Source of the DNA: Austropuccinia psidii
Lineage: Eukaryota; Basidiomycota; Pucciniomycetes; Pucciniales; Sphaerophragmiaceae
NCBI GenBank assembly: GCA_023105745.1
Contig: JALGQZ010000003.1
Location: 80,078,696-80,142,695 of the forward strand
Length of the DNA: 64,000 nt
Direction: 5' to 3'
Position numbers and translations under genes: made by a program. Under the pieces are notes generated by a model, which did not search any database, was not told where the DNA came from, and was given only the letters and a program-made list of their open reading frames with translations. Position 1 is the stretch's first letter; every line of letters begins with the position of its first letter. Below are positions 33,643 to 44,125 of the stretch, piece by piece.

Positions 33643-35739
33643 ATTGGGCTTCTTTGAATTCTTCCACTAGTTCTTTCAAGGTGTTATCATTTGTTATATG
33701 ATTTATGTCAAAGGGAAATTTTTTGTCTTTGTTTGTACCTATGGTAAGATATCTATTTTTACTATTGCAAATGTCCATACCATACATTCTTTGGTACTCT
33801 GTACCTAGTAAGAATCCTTGTACATGTGCATTCTCTAGAACTACAAATTCAGGTTCTAGTCTGATATTTCCTTTTTGGTGTGGGATAATTATCTCTTTGA
33901 TTATTGTCCCCAGTGAGTGCATTTTTCCTGATGCACTTTTAACGTTTCTAGCTTTTGTTGGGATTATATCCTCTTCCCATTTGGGGAAGTGTTGTTTTAA
34001 GTATTCTTTTGCCACTATGGAGCAATTTGCTCCTGTGTCAATGATCATTGGGTGTTTACAGTTCTCAATATAGACTGTTAATTTTGTAGGTGTTCCATGA
34101 ATGAATCCCATCCCTCTATTTGGGGTTACCAGGAATGTTTGTGCATTCTGTGTGTGCTTACAGAGCTCTTTGTCTGTTGTTATTTGTGGTATTCCTGAAT
34201 CTAATTCAATGTCTTGTATGTCAAGTGAACTTTCCTCATTGCATTCCACTATGTATTTTTCTATGGTATCAGGTTCACTTTGTGATTCTGCTCTCATGCC
34301 ATTTCCCATGCTGTCAGAATCAGATTTTTCACCTGTTTGTTCTTCTTCTGATTCTTCATCAATTTCATATATTTTCTTTTTTTGTTTTGTGCAATTGTTG
34401 GCATAGTGGTCTGGTGATCCACAGTTGTGGCACACATATTTCTTTTTTGGGGTTTCTTTCCCTTTCTCTTTGTTTGTCTCTTTAACTTCAGACCTCTTGT
34501 CTTTGAAGTTTGGTTTATAGGATGTGTACCTTCCTATGGAGGTTTTTTTCCTCACATCTTGTATGACATTTGCTATGTCATCAATGCTGCTGATGCTGTT
34601 GCATCTGCATTTGACTGCATGTTCTAGATCTCCTGGTAATTTTGTTAGGAGTTTATGGTTTCTCATTTCTATTGTCATATTGGGGTCAATAGCTTTGAGT
34701 CTTTTTGTTTGTTTGAGACACCATTCGTATGGGTCTTTTTCTGTGGAGTATCTATCACCTTCAAAGGACATGGTCTTTTGCCAGATCCAACTACCATTGC
34801 TATACTTTTGTATAATCTGGTTCCTCCACCATGGCCAGCTTTTCCTGCCATGTATTTCTTTCATCTCAGTATACCATATGTTTGCATGGCCTCTGAATGC
34901 TGTGTTAAGTCTTGTTGTGATCCAGTAGTCTGGTATCTTTGGGACATCAACAAAGAGTCCATCAATATAGTCAATGATCTCCATATGGTCATATTCCCCA
35001 ATTCCTGAGAACTTTGGCCAGTTTGTTCCTTCTGGTAACTGTTTTAGTGCCTGTTTCTCTGAATAGCTGAGGTTTTCCCCATCTTGGTACATTGACTCTG
35101 ATCTTAACTTTGGAATCTGATATTCAGGTTCCTGGTCATAGTCTTTATCCTCTTCTTTCAATTTTGTAGAGGTGGTAGGTTGACCTTGTGTTGGAGGGTA
35201 TTGATTGTCTTCTCTGTCATAGAGGTAATCAATTTCTTTATCAAAGTTATCCTGTTGCTGCTGGATACTCCTCAGATCCCTCCTCACAGTTTGTTGTTCT
35301 TCTAGCATTGAATTCAACTGTCTGTTAGTTTTTTCAAATTCTGTCCAAATTTTGGCCAGATTTGTATTTAAGTGTTTTATGACTGTTGCTTGGAAAGCAT
35401 TTTCTTCTTTCAATGTTTCCACTTCTGTCCTCATTTTTCCTGAGGTTTCATATGTCCAATCCATGAATTGGGCCAATTTGGTCCATGTGAATTTGTTTTC
35501 AAACTCATGAGTGTGGATTGTAGTCTCAGTTATTAATTCTGGGTCAATTGAGTCAGAACTATCAAAACTATTTGTAGGTACAACTATTTCTTGTTTTTGT
35601 GTACTTCTTGGACTAAGTCCATCAGCTTTTTCATCAATGGGTCTGCTTCCTTCTTCCTCTGGTTGAAAGAAGTTTTGTTTTTCCCTTGGGCTCCTTTTCT
35701 CCTGTTGGAAACTAACTGGAAGGGTTGGGGAGCCTTGGA

Positions 35740-36029
35740 TTAAGTTTCCTTTGGCTTGTAAGGCCTGGAACTGCTGGATTGTTGTGGGGAAGATGGGACT
35801 TCTTCTTCCATTTCTGGGGGTACCTGAATCTGACTGGGCTCTTCCTTGTGCCAAGATCTCTCTATGGCTTGTATGGCTGCCTGGTTCTCTTTGATTCTGG
35901 TTGCTCTTTCCTCTAAGAGTTTGAAATTCTTGTTGGGATTCCAACCTTGCATTTCTGTCATAGGTTCCATCCAAGCCATTTCCTTGAGACAGATATTCTG
36001 GGTTGTTATCCCCACTTCTGCTCATGATG
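35740..36029 (-). pseudogene. Element F ORF1 exon 2, part downstream of insertion B
   Basis: Open in the frame overlapping gag and ending with TAA 35740-35742. It carries NICLKEM and GWNPNKNFKLLEERATRIKE, very close to C. Only B interrupts this frame; before B it was apparently intact. Confidence 0.65.
36025..36029 (+). repeat. Target-site duplication of element B, left copy (TGATG)
   Basis: TGATG precedes TGTCACAACC at 36030. The right copy is 45649-45653. Confidence 0.9.
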
Positions 36030-37552
36030 TGTCACAACCATGGCAATTCACCTCCTTGGATCCCCATATGGCATATCAAGCCACAGTTCATTTATGGCCA
36101 ATTGGCTATATCCATCACCAGTGGCCAATATGGCCACGTCATCATCTTATGGACCTTTTATGGCCATTTGTGTTTTTGGAGCCTTCATGGCCCTTTACCT
36201 CAATCCAGAACCCATAGCGGCAATTTATGCCCAAATGGGTATTTCTGGTCATTTCCCTCAAAACCAGGGGAAATGGCCCAAATGGCTGTTTTTGGCCATT
36301 TGGGCTCATAATGCGCATTTGCGCATTTTTGCGCATTTTGCGCATTTTTGCGCATTTGCGCACTTTGCGCACTTTTGCGCATTTGCGCACTTTTTGCGCA
36401 CTTTGCGCATTTGCGCATTTTTTGCGCACTTTGACGCAAAGTGTCCAAAAGACACTTTCCCGCCTTTTGGGCCAGTTTTTGGCTCAGAACCCAAAAGTGG
36501 CCAAAACCCCCAAAGGGCCCAGAAACACCTTCCAAGCTCTGAAGTCACCACAGCCATCCTTTTCCCCTCTGCCTTTCCATCTCAAGACCTTTGGACGTAA
36601 TCTTCTTGTCAATGAACCAATATGCCACAAATGATGTTATACATCATTGTGCACCATTTTTCAACAGCAATTCACTGGTGGCAATATCAAATGGTCATTT
36701 CAACATTCCAACATCTCATCACGTCATCAAGGCACCCAATCATTCAGAGGAATCATCAAGGCTCAAGAGCAAGTGTTTCAGCGTCAAAGACCAATGACGC
36801 CATCAAGCAGTCATTGGTTATTCTCACTCCAAGTATTCCTTCCAATGGAATACTTTCAATTCATTCTCAAAAGTGTATTCAAGAGGCGGTGCCAAAAAGA
36901 AGTTGTCAAGTGTCAAAGCTCCACTCAATCCATCTTGGCAACCACATTCATTTCAATACAGTCTGGATCCACCAAGGACTGTATTTCATTTTCAAGCATG
37001 GGAAGTTCATTCAACCCAATTCAATTTCAATATTAGCCAGCTGTATCCATTCCCAAAACAATCAATACAGCCTCAAGGATCAATACAGATCAGTTTTCAG
37101 CCTGAAGAACTCAAGCTCCCAACTTTTCACATATACCGGCTACCCTTTTCACCCTGGGGGGTTTTTCCCCAGTTAATTAATATACTTTGATTTTATTTTA
37201 TCTCTATTTTCTTTTCATTTTAGTTAAGCAAATACTGATATTATTAAGTCAGTCATTTAGCACCTTTCTCTTTCTCTTTCTTCGCCTGTCAATTGATATT
37301 TGGTGGTCATATCCTTACTAATTCCATTATTCATTTTTGGCAGGTTGAAACAGTGATTAAGGACTTACTTGGTTGGCTCTTTGGCCATTTGGCTTCCTTT
37401 TCCTCTTTGCATCTCATCTTGTACCTGCATATCTTTTAGAGGAATTCATTCTTATTCTTTTTATTCTTTATTTCTTTTGGAGTCTTCCAAGTGAGTTCCC
37501 TGATTGCTGAGTGCCAGCCCACTCTTGTATTTCCACTAGAGCCCCTGTGACA
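36030..37552 (+). repeat. 5' LTR of element B (1523 bp)
   Basis: TGTCAC...GTGACA. In order it has TGGCCA-rich U3, a GCGCA array (36312-36440), CACATATAC (near 37126), a CTGGGG/CCCCAG hairpin (37154-37172), AGTTAATTAATATA (37171-37184) and GTGAGT (37491-37496). I take the transcript start to be near 37171 because the primer complement begins there. Confidence 0.93.
36312..36440. repeat. GCGCA array in the element B 5' LTR
   Basis: There are thirteen GCGCA units separated by T- or CT-runs (GCGCATTT, GCGCACTTT) in about 125 bases. The 3' LTR has the same array at 44408-44536. The element G downstream region has shorter clusters (59423-59760). Confidence 0.85.
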
Positions 37553-38262
37553 TTATATTAATTAACTCATAATTTCTTTTTCATTCTGTTCATTCTTTCT
37601 TTATAATTTCATTCACTCATTTCATCGAAATTATGATTCTTTTACGCTTATGAACTTAATGATTCATCGTCATCTCTCAATTTTCTTTCATTCATTCTTC
37701 ATTTTGAAAATTGAAATCTGACCCATCTTTATTTTTGTTATTCTCTTTAAAACCTTTTTCAAATTATCAATTTTCATTTCATTCATAATTCAGGCGTCAT
37801 CTTGGTTTTCTTTGATTTTCAAATTTTTCATCAAGATATTCAGACCCGTTATTCACATCAAGATTCATAATTGATTCATTCTTCAAGAATTTTGGTTTTT
37901 AAAGAATAATTCACTTGATTTTGATTGATTGATTGATTTGACATATTTGATATTGACCTCAAGAAAATTGATTGACCTGAAGATTTCATTGATTTTGCTG
38001 ATTTTTCACATCAAGAATTTTGACATAAACTGATTTTGCCTCAAGATTTCATTTGATTGATTGATTTTCTGCAAGATTTTGATTTTGATTGATTTGATTC
38101 ATTGATTTTTGACTTCAAGACTTCATTTTGATTTGATTTATTGACGTACTTGAAGATTTTCATTTTGATTCATTCATTTTCCTCAAGATTTGATTGTTGA
38201 CTCTTTTCACTTCAAGAAAATTTTGATTTTAATTCATTTATTTCAATTTTATTCCTGTTATC
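37553..38262 (+). other. Element B leader
   Basis: About 710 nt, T-rich, with repeated TTGATT and CAAGA units and no gene. ATG occurs only three times, clustered near 37633-37660. Confidence 0.75.
37554..37567 (+). promoter_or_regulatory. Primer-binding site of element B, complementary to its LTR
   Basis: TATATTAATTAACT lies one base after the LTR and is the exact complement of AGTTAATTAATATA at 37171-37184 and 45267-45280. Confidence 0.7.
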
Positions 38263-39600
38263 ATGCCTATTCAACATTCACCTCCGGCAAGACAGACAAG
38301 ATCTCAGGCCAGAGCTCAAGCTGTTCTCACTCCAACTCCAAGAGCTCCTCTAGATGGCACCCCAGCAGTTCCTCAACTGAGGGCCCAATTAGATAGAGGA
38401 CCCTGCATGGAAGGAGCAGCACCATCCAGGAAGGAAGGAAGAGGGCCCAGAAGATCAAGTTCATTTTCAGGAGTAGTTGGCGGGTTTCCAGGAACTTCAA
38501 GGACTATTTTCAAAGGTCCAGGTGAAGATGGTGAAGAGGAGGAGGAGAATTCTGTGGAAGAGGAAGAGTCTGATGGTACTAAAGGTGCTCCTGCCCCGGT
38601 GGAAGCATCCCAAGGTACTGGAGGGCCAACTCTAGCCCAGTCTAATCAGCCTGTCTCTCATCAGTCTGAACCATCTCTATTGGCCATCATGCAGCAAATG
38701 ACTCAGATTATGGCCAATCTTCAAGCAGCTTCATCTTCTGAAGCATCAAGACCACCAGCCTTCAAGACTCCATCTATGAAGGCACCGGAATGCTTTGATG
38801 GGACTCAGCCCTTCAAAGTTAGAAGCTTTATTCAGTCATGCCAGCTTATCTTTCATAATGATCCGGCAAATTTCTCTCAAGACAGAAAGAAAGTTCTTTA
38901 TGCCACTTCATTTCTCATTGGCAGGGCTGCAAAATGGATTGAGCCTTATCTTTCCAATCTCACCAATCAAGACTCAAATTATCTTCTCAATTCTTGGCGT
39001 CTATTTGAATCTCAACTCTTCACTCTATTTGGTGACCTGAATGAAGTCAGAAAAGCAGAAGCTGAGTTGGATTCCTTGAGAATGAAAGAAGGTGGGCATG
39101 TATCCTTATACATTGCTGATTTCAGGAGTCTAGTCTCAAGAATCGGGGATTGGGGTGAAAGAGCTCTTATCCATCATTTCAGGAAGGGATTGCCATCCAG
39201 GATTTTGGATCAATTGGCCTCCCATCCTTCAAGAATTGACTCTCTTCAAGACTTAATGGACGTTACCCTGGAACTTGATACCAGGTACCATGAGAGGCAA
39301 AATGAAAAGAGTCATCATCAAGAGAAGAAGCCAGAAGCCTCAAAGTCAAGTTCTTCTCATCCTCAAAATTCTTCAAGCTCAAGTCAAAAGAAGAAGAAGA
39401 ATTTTCAGAAGAGGGACAAGCCCCATTCTTCTTTATTGAATAAAGATTTCAAGCTCATGAATTCTGAAAAAGAAAGAAGAATCAAAGAGGGTCTTTGTAC
39501 CTATTGTGGTGGGAAGCATAGTCTTGAGACCTGTTTCAAAAGGCCTCAAAACAAGCTTACCCAACCGTCAGGCAAATTTCCCAGCCAGGGAAAAGCCTGA
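38263..39600 (+). CDS. gag: Element B Gag
   Basis: It is 445 aa and collinear with A Gag without length change. It has the acidic tract EEEENSVEEEE near residues 90-100, capsid core (PAFKTPSMKAPECFDG; FRKGLPSRILDQLASHP), a Ser- and Lys-rich linker and a zinc knuckle CTYCGGKHSLETC with CX2CX3HX4C spacing. ATG 38263 follows the low-complexity leader directly. It ends QGKA-stop just after the slippery heptamer. Confidence 0.93.
   Translation: MPIQHSPPARQTRSQARAQAVLTPTPRAPLDGTPAVPQLRAQLDRGPCMEGAAPSRKEGRGPRRSSSFSGVVGGFPGTSRTIFKGPGEDGEEEEENSVEEEESDGTKGAPAPVEASQGTGGPTLAQSNQPVSHQSEPSLLAIMQQMTQIMANLQAASSSEASRPPAFKTPSMKAPECFDGTQPFKVRSFIQSCQLIFHNDPANFSQDRKKVLYATSFLIGRAAKWIEPYLSNLTNQDSNYLLNSWRLFESQLFTLFGDLNEVRKAEAELDSLRMKEGGHVSLYIADFRSLVSRIGDWGERALIHHFRKGLPSRILDQLASHPSRIDSLQDLMDVTLELDTRYHERQNEKSHHQEKKPEASKSSSSHPQNSSSSSQKKKKNFQKRDKPHSSLLNKDFKLMNSEKERRIKEGLCTYCGGKHSLETCFKRPQNKLTQPSGKFPSQGKA
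39588..39594 (+). promoter_or_regulatory. Candidate -1 frameshift heptamer GGGAAAA (element B)
   Basis: G GGA AAA GCC TGA in the gag frame. The -1 frame is open here and leads into the protease (SLSEDHVVFNG...). The site is conserved in A. Confidence 0.6.
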
Positions 39601-42600
39601 GTGAAGATCATGTTGTGTTCAATGGTCTTCACAGTTTTCCATCCAGAGCACAATTGTGCATTCTGAATACTGGTGTCAAAAATTCTCTTAAATTTTTTGT
39701 TTTTTCTTCTCTTTCTGATGTTTTTTACAGTATTCTCATTGATTCTGGTGCTACCAACTCATTTATTGCAAAGCAGTTTGTTCACAAGTATTCATTGACT
39801 ACGTCAGAACTCCCAGAGAAGATTCCCCTCATCATTTTAGACTCCTCTGAGTCTCCTTCTTTATTTGTGACTCACCATACTAAATATATGGTTGAGCTCC
39901 CTTCCTTCCCAAGCTTTGAATGGGACTTTTTAGTCATTGATACTCCCAAGGGAGAAGACCTCATATTGGGCTTTGCCTTTCTTAATCATTTTAATCCGTT
40001 TATTGATTGGAGGCAAGGATTGATCACCTTTAATTCTGATCATAAGGACTATAATGATCCTTTAATTTCTTTCAGTAATGACTTTTCTTCTGCCAAATCA
40101 TGTGCAGCTCTGGTTGGTGATTCTAGAACACCATCATCTCCGTCTTCTGTCCATATTCCTTCCCTTAATTCCCATCAGTCATTACTATCATCTAGAGATG
40201 AAGTCTTCAAAGAGATTCAAGATGTTGGAGAAGATAATTCTGTATCTTCACTTCATCTCTTCTTTGGGAATATGGACCTTCCTCCTTCATCTTATCATGA
40301 CTCCCTGGAGGAGTTGTGGGATGAAGAGGAAGAGCCAGAACAAATAGAAACCGTGATGAAGGTTGTTCCTCCTGTTTATCACCAATACTTGGATGTATTC
40401 TCCAAGGTGAAAGCAGAGAAACTTCCTCCTCACCGTGCCTGTGATCATCATATCGAGCTGGAGGGGTCTCTACCTCCAGTTGGGGTGATCTACTCTTTAT
40501 CAAACCAAGAGTCAGATACACTCAGGGCCTACATTTCAGAGAATGTAGAGAAAGGTTTCATCCGGCCAAGCTCCTCTTCTACAGGAGCACCTGTTCTTTT
40601 TGTCAAAAAGAAAGATGGTGGCCTCCGTTTGTGTGTTGATTACCGCAAACTCAATGCTGTTACTAGGAAGAACAAGTATCCTGTTCCTCCTATGAATCAG
40701 CTTCTCACTGTTTTTAATGGTTCTTCTATCTTCTCCAAGATTGATTTGCGTGGTGCATATAACCTGCTCAGAATCAAGGAAGGTGATGAACATTTGACTT
40801 GTTTTAGAACCAAATATGGTAGTTATGAGTACTTGGTGATGCCTTTTGGGCTTACCAATGCTCCTGCTTCTTTTCAAAATCTTGTCAATGATATTTTTTA
40901 TGATCTTCTTGACGTTTATGTTGTGGTTTATTTGGATGACATTATGGTCTTCTCCAAATCTGAGGAAGAACATGTCACTCATGTGTCCACTGTTCCTTCC
41001 AGACTCAGAGCCAATAACCTCTTTGCTAAGGCGTCCAAATGCCTATTCCATGTTTCTAGTGTAGAGTATTTAGGTTATGTTGTTTCTTCTGAAGGCCTCA
41101 AGATGGACCAAGCAAAAGTCCAGAAAATTCTCAATTGGCCGCCTCCAAGAAACCTCAAGGCTCTTCAATCATTCCTTGGCTTTGCCAATTTTTACCGCCG
41201 TTTCATCAAGAATTATTCAAAGAAAATTAGTTCACTCACAAGTTTCCTCAAGAAAGATTCCCGTTTTCCCCTCAATGAGGAAGCTCTTAGACAGTTTCAT
41301 CAACTCAAAGAGGCATTCACCACTGCTCCAATCCTTTCTCACTTCAATCCTTCTCTACCCACCATTGTAGAGACCGATGCATCAGATTATGCCTTGGGTG
41401 CTGTACTGAGTCAGGTCTCTGACTCAGGAAAACATCCCATTGCATTTGATAGCCGCAAGCTTCTCCCAGCTGAGCTTAATTATGAGATTCATGACAAGGA
41501 ACTCCTTGGCATAGTCTGGGCTCTCAAGCGCTGGAGAGCTTTTCTTCTTTCAATTTCTTCCCCTTTTGAAGTTCTCACCGATCATTCATCTCTTCAATAT
41601 TTCATGTCTTCCAAGATTCTCACTCGCCGTCAAGCCCGCTGGGCTGAATTTCTATCTGAATTTCATTTCTCAATCACTTACTGCCCTGGCCGCTTGGCCA
41701 CCCTTCCAGATGCTTTGTCATGTCGGGACGACGTTTACCCAGAGAGGGGGGAGGATTTCATCAGCAAGAATCCAATGAACTATCAGAAGATAATCAAGCA
41801 AGATGAAATTCAAGCCTCAAAATTTTTTGCAGTCAAGGTGGATTCATTTTCAAATTTGATTGATTCAATTCAGAAGGCAGTGTGGCAAGACCCTCAATAT
41901 AGAAGTGTCCTTGAAGATTTGGGTAAAGGTAAATCTGTCACAGATTATTCTCTTGATTCCTCTTCCAAACTTCTCCTTTTCAAAGATCGGGTGGTGGTCC
42001 CAAATGACCCCACAATTCAACTCAATATACTTCAAAAGCGGCATGACTCTCCTCTAGCTGGACACCCTGGCCAAGAGAAGACTCTCAAACTTGTCAAGCG
42101 GGATTTCCACTGTTCCGGCATGACTCAATTCATCAAGGATTATGTCTCATCCTGTCAATAGTGTTCAAGAAACAAAAATATTCATCACAAGAAGTTTGGA
42201 CTCCTCAAGCCTCTTCCAATTCCAAGTGGTCCTTGGATTTGTCTTTCAATGGGTTTCATCACTCAATTGCCACTGTCCAATTCCTTTGACTCAATCCTTG
42301 TCATAGTGGACAGATTCTCAAAAATGGTGGTTTTTATTCCAACAATAGCTTCAATCACTTCATTAGATTTGGCCCATTTATTCATCAAGAATATTTTCTC
42401 AAAGCATGGCCTTCCTTCAAGCATTGTTAGTGATCGAGGTTCTCTTTTTGTTTCTTCCTTTTGGACCAATCTTTGTCAGCAGCTCAAGATTTCAAGAGAC
42501 TTTTCAACTGCTTATCATCCAGAAACTGATGGACAGACAGAGAGGGTAAATCAGATACTAGAACAGTATCTTCGGATGTATGTCAGTTATCATCAAGATG

Positions 42601-43316
42601 ATTGGAACACCTGGCTCCCTCTGGCTGAATTTGCCTACAATAATTCTGATCACTCTTCAACCAAGCAATCACCATTTTTCACTGTTTATGGAAGAGATCC
42701 ACAATTTGATTCAGTTCACATCACTCAAGATACTCCTGCTGGAAAGTTATCAACAAAAATCCAATCAGTACAGCAAGATGTCAAGAGAGAACTTGAAATC
42801 GCCATAAACCGGTTTAAGAGGTATGCAGATAAAAGTAGAGCAAGTCCACCTGTTTTCAATCCTGGTGACATGGTATGGCTTTCCTCCAAGAACATCAAAT
42901 CAACTAGACCCACGAAAAAACTTTCTGAAAGATGGTTGGGTCCTTTTCCAATCTTGAAGAAATTCAGCACTCATGCCTACCACCTCAAGCTTCCATCTCA
43001 ATGGAAATCCATCCACCCAGTCTTCCATATCTCACTTTTGGAACCAGTCAAGACATCAACAATCCCAAATCGGCATCAAGAGCCTCCTCCTCCAATTATC
43101 ATTGAAGAAGAAGAGGAATGGGAAGTCTCTCAAATACTGGACTCAAAGCTCAAGAGAAGAAAATTATGGTATCTGGTGGAATGGAAAGGTTTCAGTCAAG
43201 ACCCAGAAAGATCCACTTGGGAACCAGCCGAAAACCTCAAGAATTGTCCTGAACTTGTCAAAGATTTTCATTCTTTATATCCTGACAAGCCGGGCCCCAA
43301 TTCTTCAAAAGCTTGA
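39597..43316 (+). pseudogene. pol: Element B Pol: protease to chromodomain; nonsense codon and integrase active-site change
   Basis: The frame is -1 to gag and open through the gag stop. In order it has protease DSGATNSF (near 39745), [11 protein letters not shown] and YLDD (near 40931), RNase [12 protein letters not shown] (near 41372), an integrase finger (near 42030-42165), the core, a WLGPF module and a chromodomain (about 43100-43250). TAG at 42159-42161 replaces the Gln between the two finger cysteines. The first catalytic Asp of the integrase is Gly (MGF, GGT at 42252-42254), where A has MDF. The remaining catalytic residues ([14 protein letters not shown]) are kept. Confidence 0.93.
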
Positions 43317-43320
43317 TTCA

Positions 43321-43436
43321 TTATGGTGCTTGGTGGGGAGAGGAATTACCAAAAGTAAGTCCCACTCCTGGTATGCACCTTTAGGGGTATTCTACTCTTT
43401 TTGTTGTAAGCATCACCTTGGCCACTCTGTGAGCAC
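43321..43436 (+). repeat. 3' UTR hairpin module, proximal copy (element B)
   Basis: It starts TTATGGTGCTTGGTGGGGAG, has arms GGAGAGGAATTAC and GTAAGTCCCACTCC around CAAAA, then GTATGCACC pairing with the opening GGTGC, and ends TTGGCCACTCTGTGAGCAC. Confidence 0.7.
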
Positions 43437-43593
43437 TTTGCAAATTTTGGACACAGATCTTTGGCCGGGCTTTTCAACATTCATTTCCAAATCTTATGGC
43501 CATTTCACTTGGGACAATGGGCCATTCACTTTTCAATTCATTTCCAAGATTCCAAATTCAAAGTCATTCCTTCAGAATTTTTGTTTTTATTTT

Positions 43594-43707
43594 TATGGCA
43601 CTGGCGGGAGTGGTAACTACTAAAAGTAAGTTCCTCTCCTGGTGTGCACTTCCCTGAGGGGTCTACAATCTTGTCAAAACATCACCTTGGCCACTTTGTG
43701 AGCACCT
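43594..43707 (+). repeat. 3' UTR hairpin module, distal copy (element B)
   Basis: It has the same layout as 43321-43436, with arms CGGGAGTGG..CTAC and GTAAGTTCCTCTCC around TAAAA. It starts 273 nt after the first copy; the equivalent spacings are 268 in A and 293 in G. Confidence 0.7.
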
Positions 43708-44125
43708 GGCATCAAATTTCTCTTTCCAGGTCCTTGGCCAATTTCAAAATCAGTTATTAACCTCCGTGATGAAGATTGGAACCTCCTCAAGATTCAATTC
43801 ATTTTCTTTTCTCTTTTTCTTTTTCTTTTTACTTTCATTTTCATTCTTTATTTTAATTTTATTTTCATTTTAAATTTTATTTTATCACATCAATTATCAC
43901 GTCAAAAATTTTCATTCATTTTAAAATTCAACTCAAATCATGAAGCCAATGTCAAAAGAAGATCAAGCAAGTCCTGCGTCAAATGTCAAATTTTTAATAT
44001 CAGTTTTCAAATTCTTCAACTTAATCAGTCCTCCTGAATCACTCCCTCAAAATCTTTCCAATAGCCTCAAAAGGCTTCACCTTGTATTGGTGCTCAGGAG
44101 CTCACCATTTCAAGGTGGGGGGTAC

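Larger units (their letters stand above)
33605..36029 (-). pseudogene. gag: Element F gag-protease, part downstream of insertion B
   Basis: It is open from the B junction to 33605. It has a Gln-rich N-terminal part, coiled-coil stretch, capsid core (NWPKFSGIGEYDHMEIIDYI), a zinc knuckle CHNCGSPDHYANNC (near 34400-34440) and protease DTGANC (near 34025). The matching N-terminal piece is 45654-45922; the 9624-nt insertion preserves frame. It loses frame into pol near 33610. Confidence 0.9.
43317..44125 (+). other. Element B 3' untranslated region
   Basis: About 810 nt between pol and 3' LTR without a gene. It holds the two hairpin modules, a pyrimidine-rich stretch (43790-43880) and the polypurine tract CAAGGTGGGGGGTAC against the LTR. 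Confidence 0.8.

Noticed and set aside
36142..36535. Basic ORFs rich in Ala, Lys, Arg and Cys over the LTR of B, repeated at 44238-44631
   Set aside because: They are translations of the GCGCA array in several frames and both strands.
42973..43623. 216-aa ORF overlapping the end of B pol (and 145 aa at 854-1291 in A)
   Set aside because: It shadows the chromodomain in another frame. A and B are too similar in DNA for its openness to mean much, and it runs on into the hairpin module.
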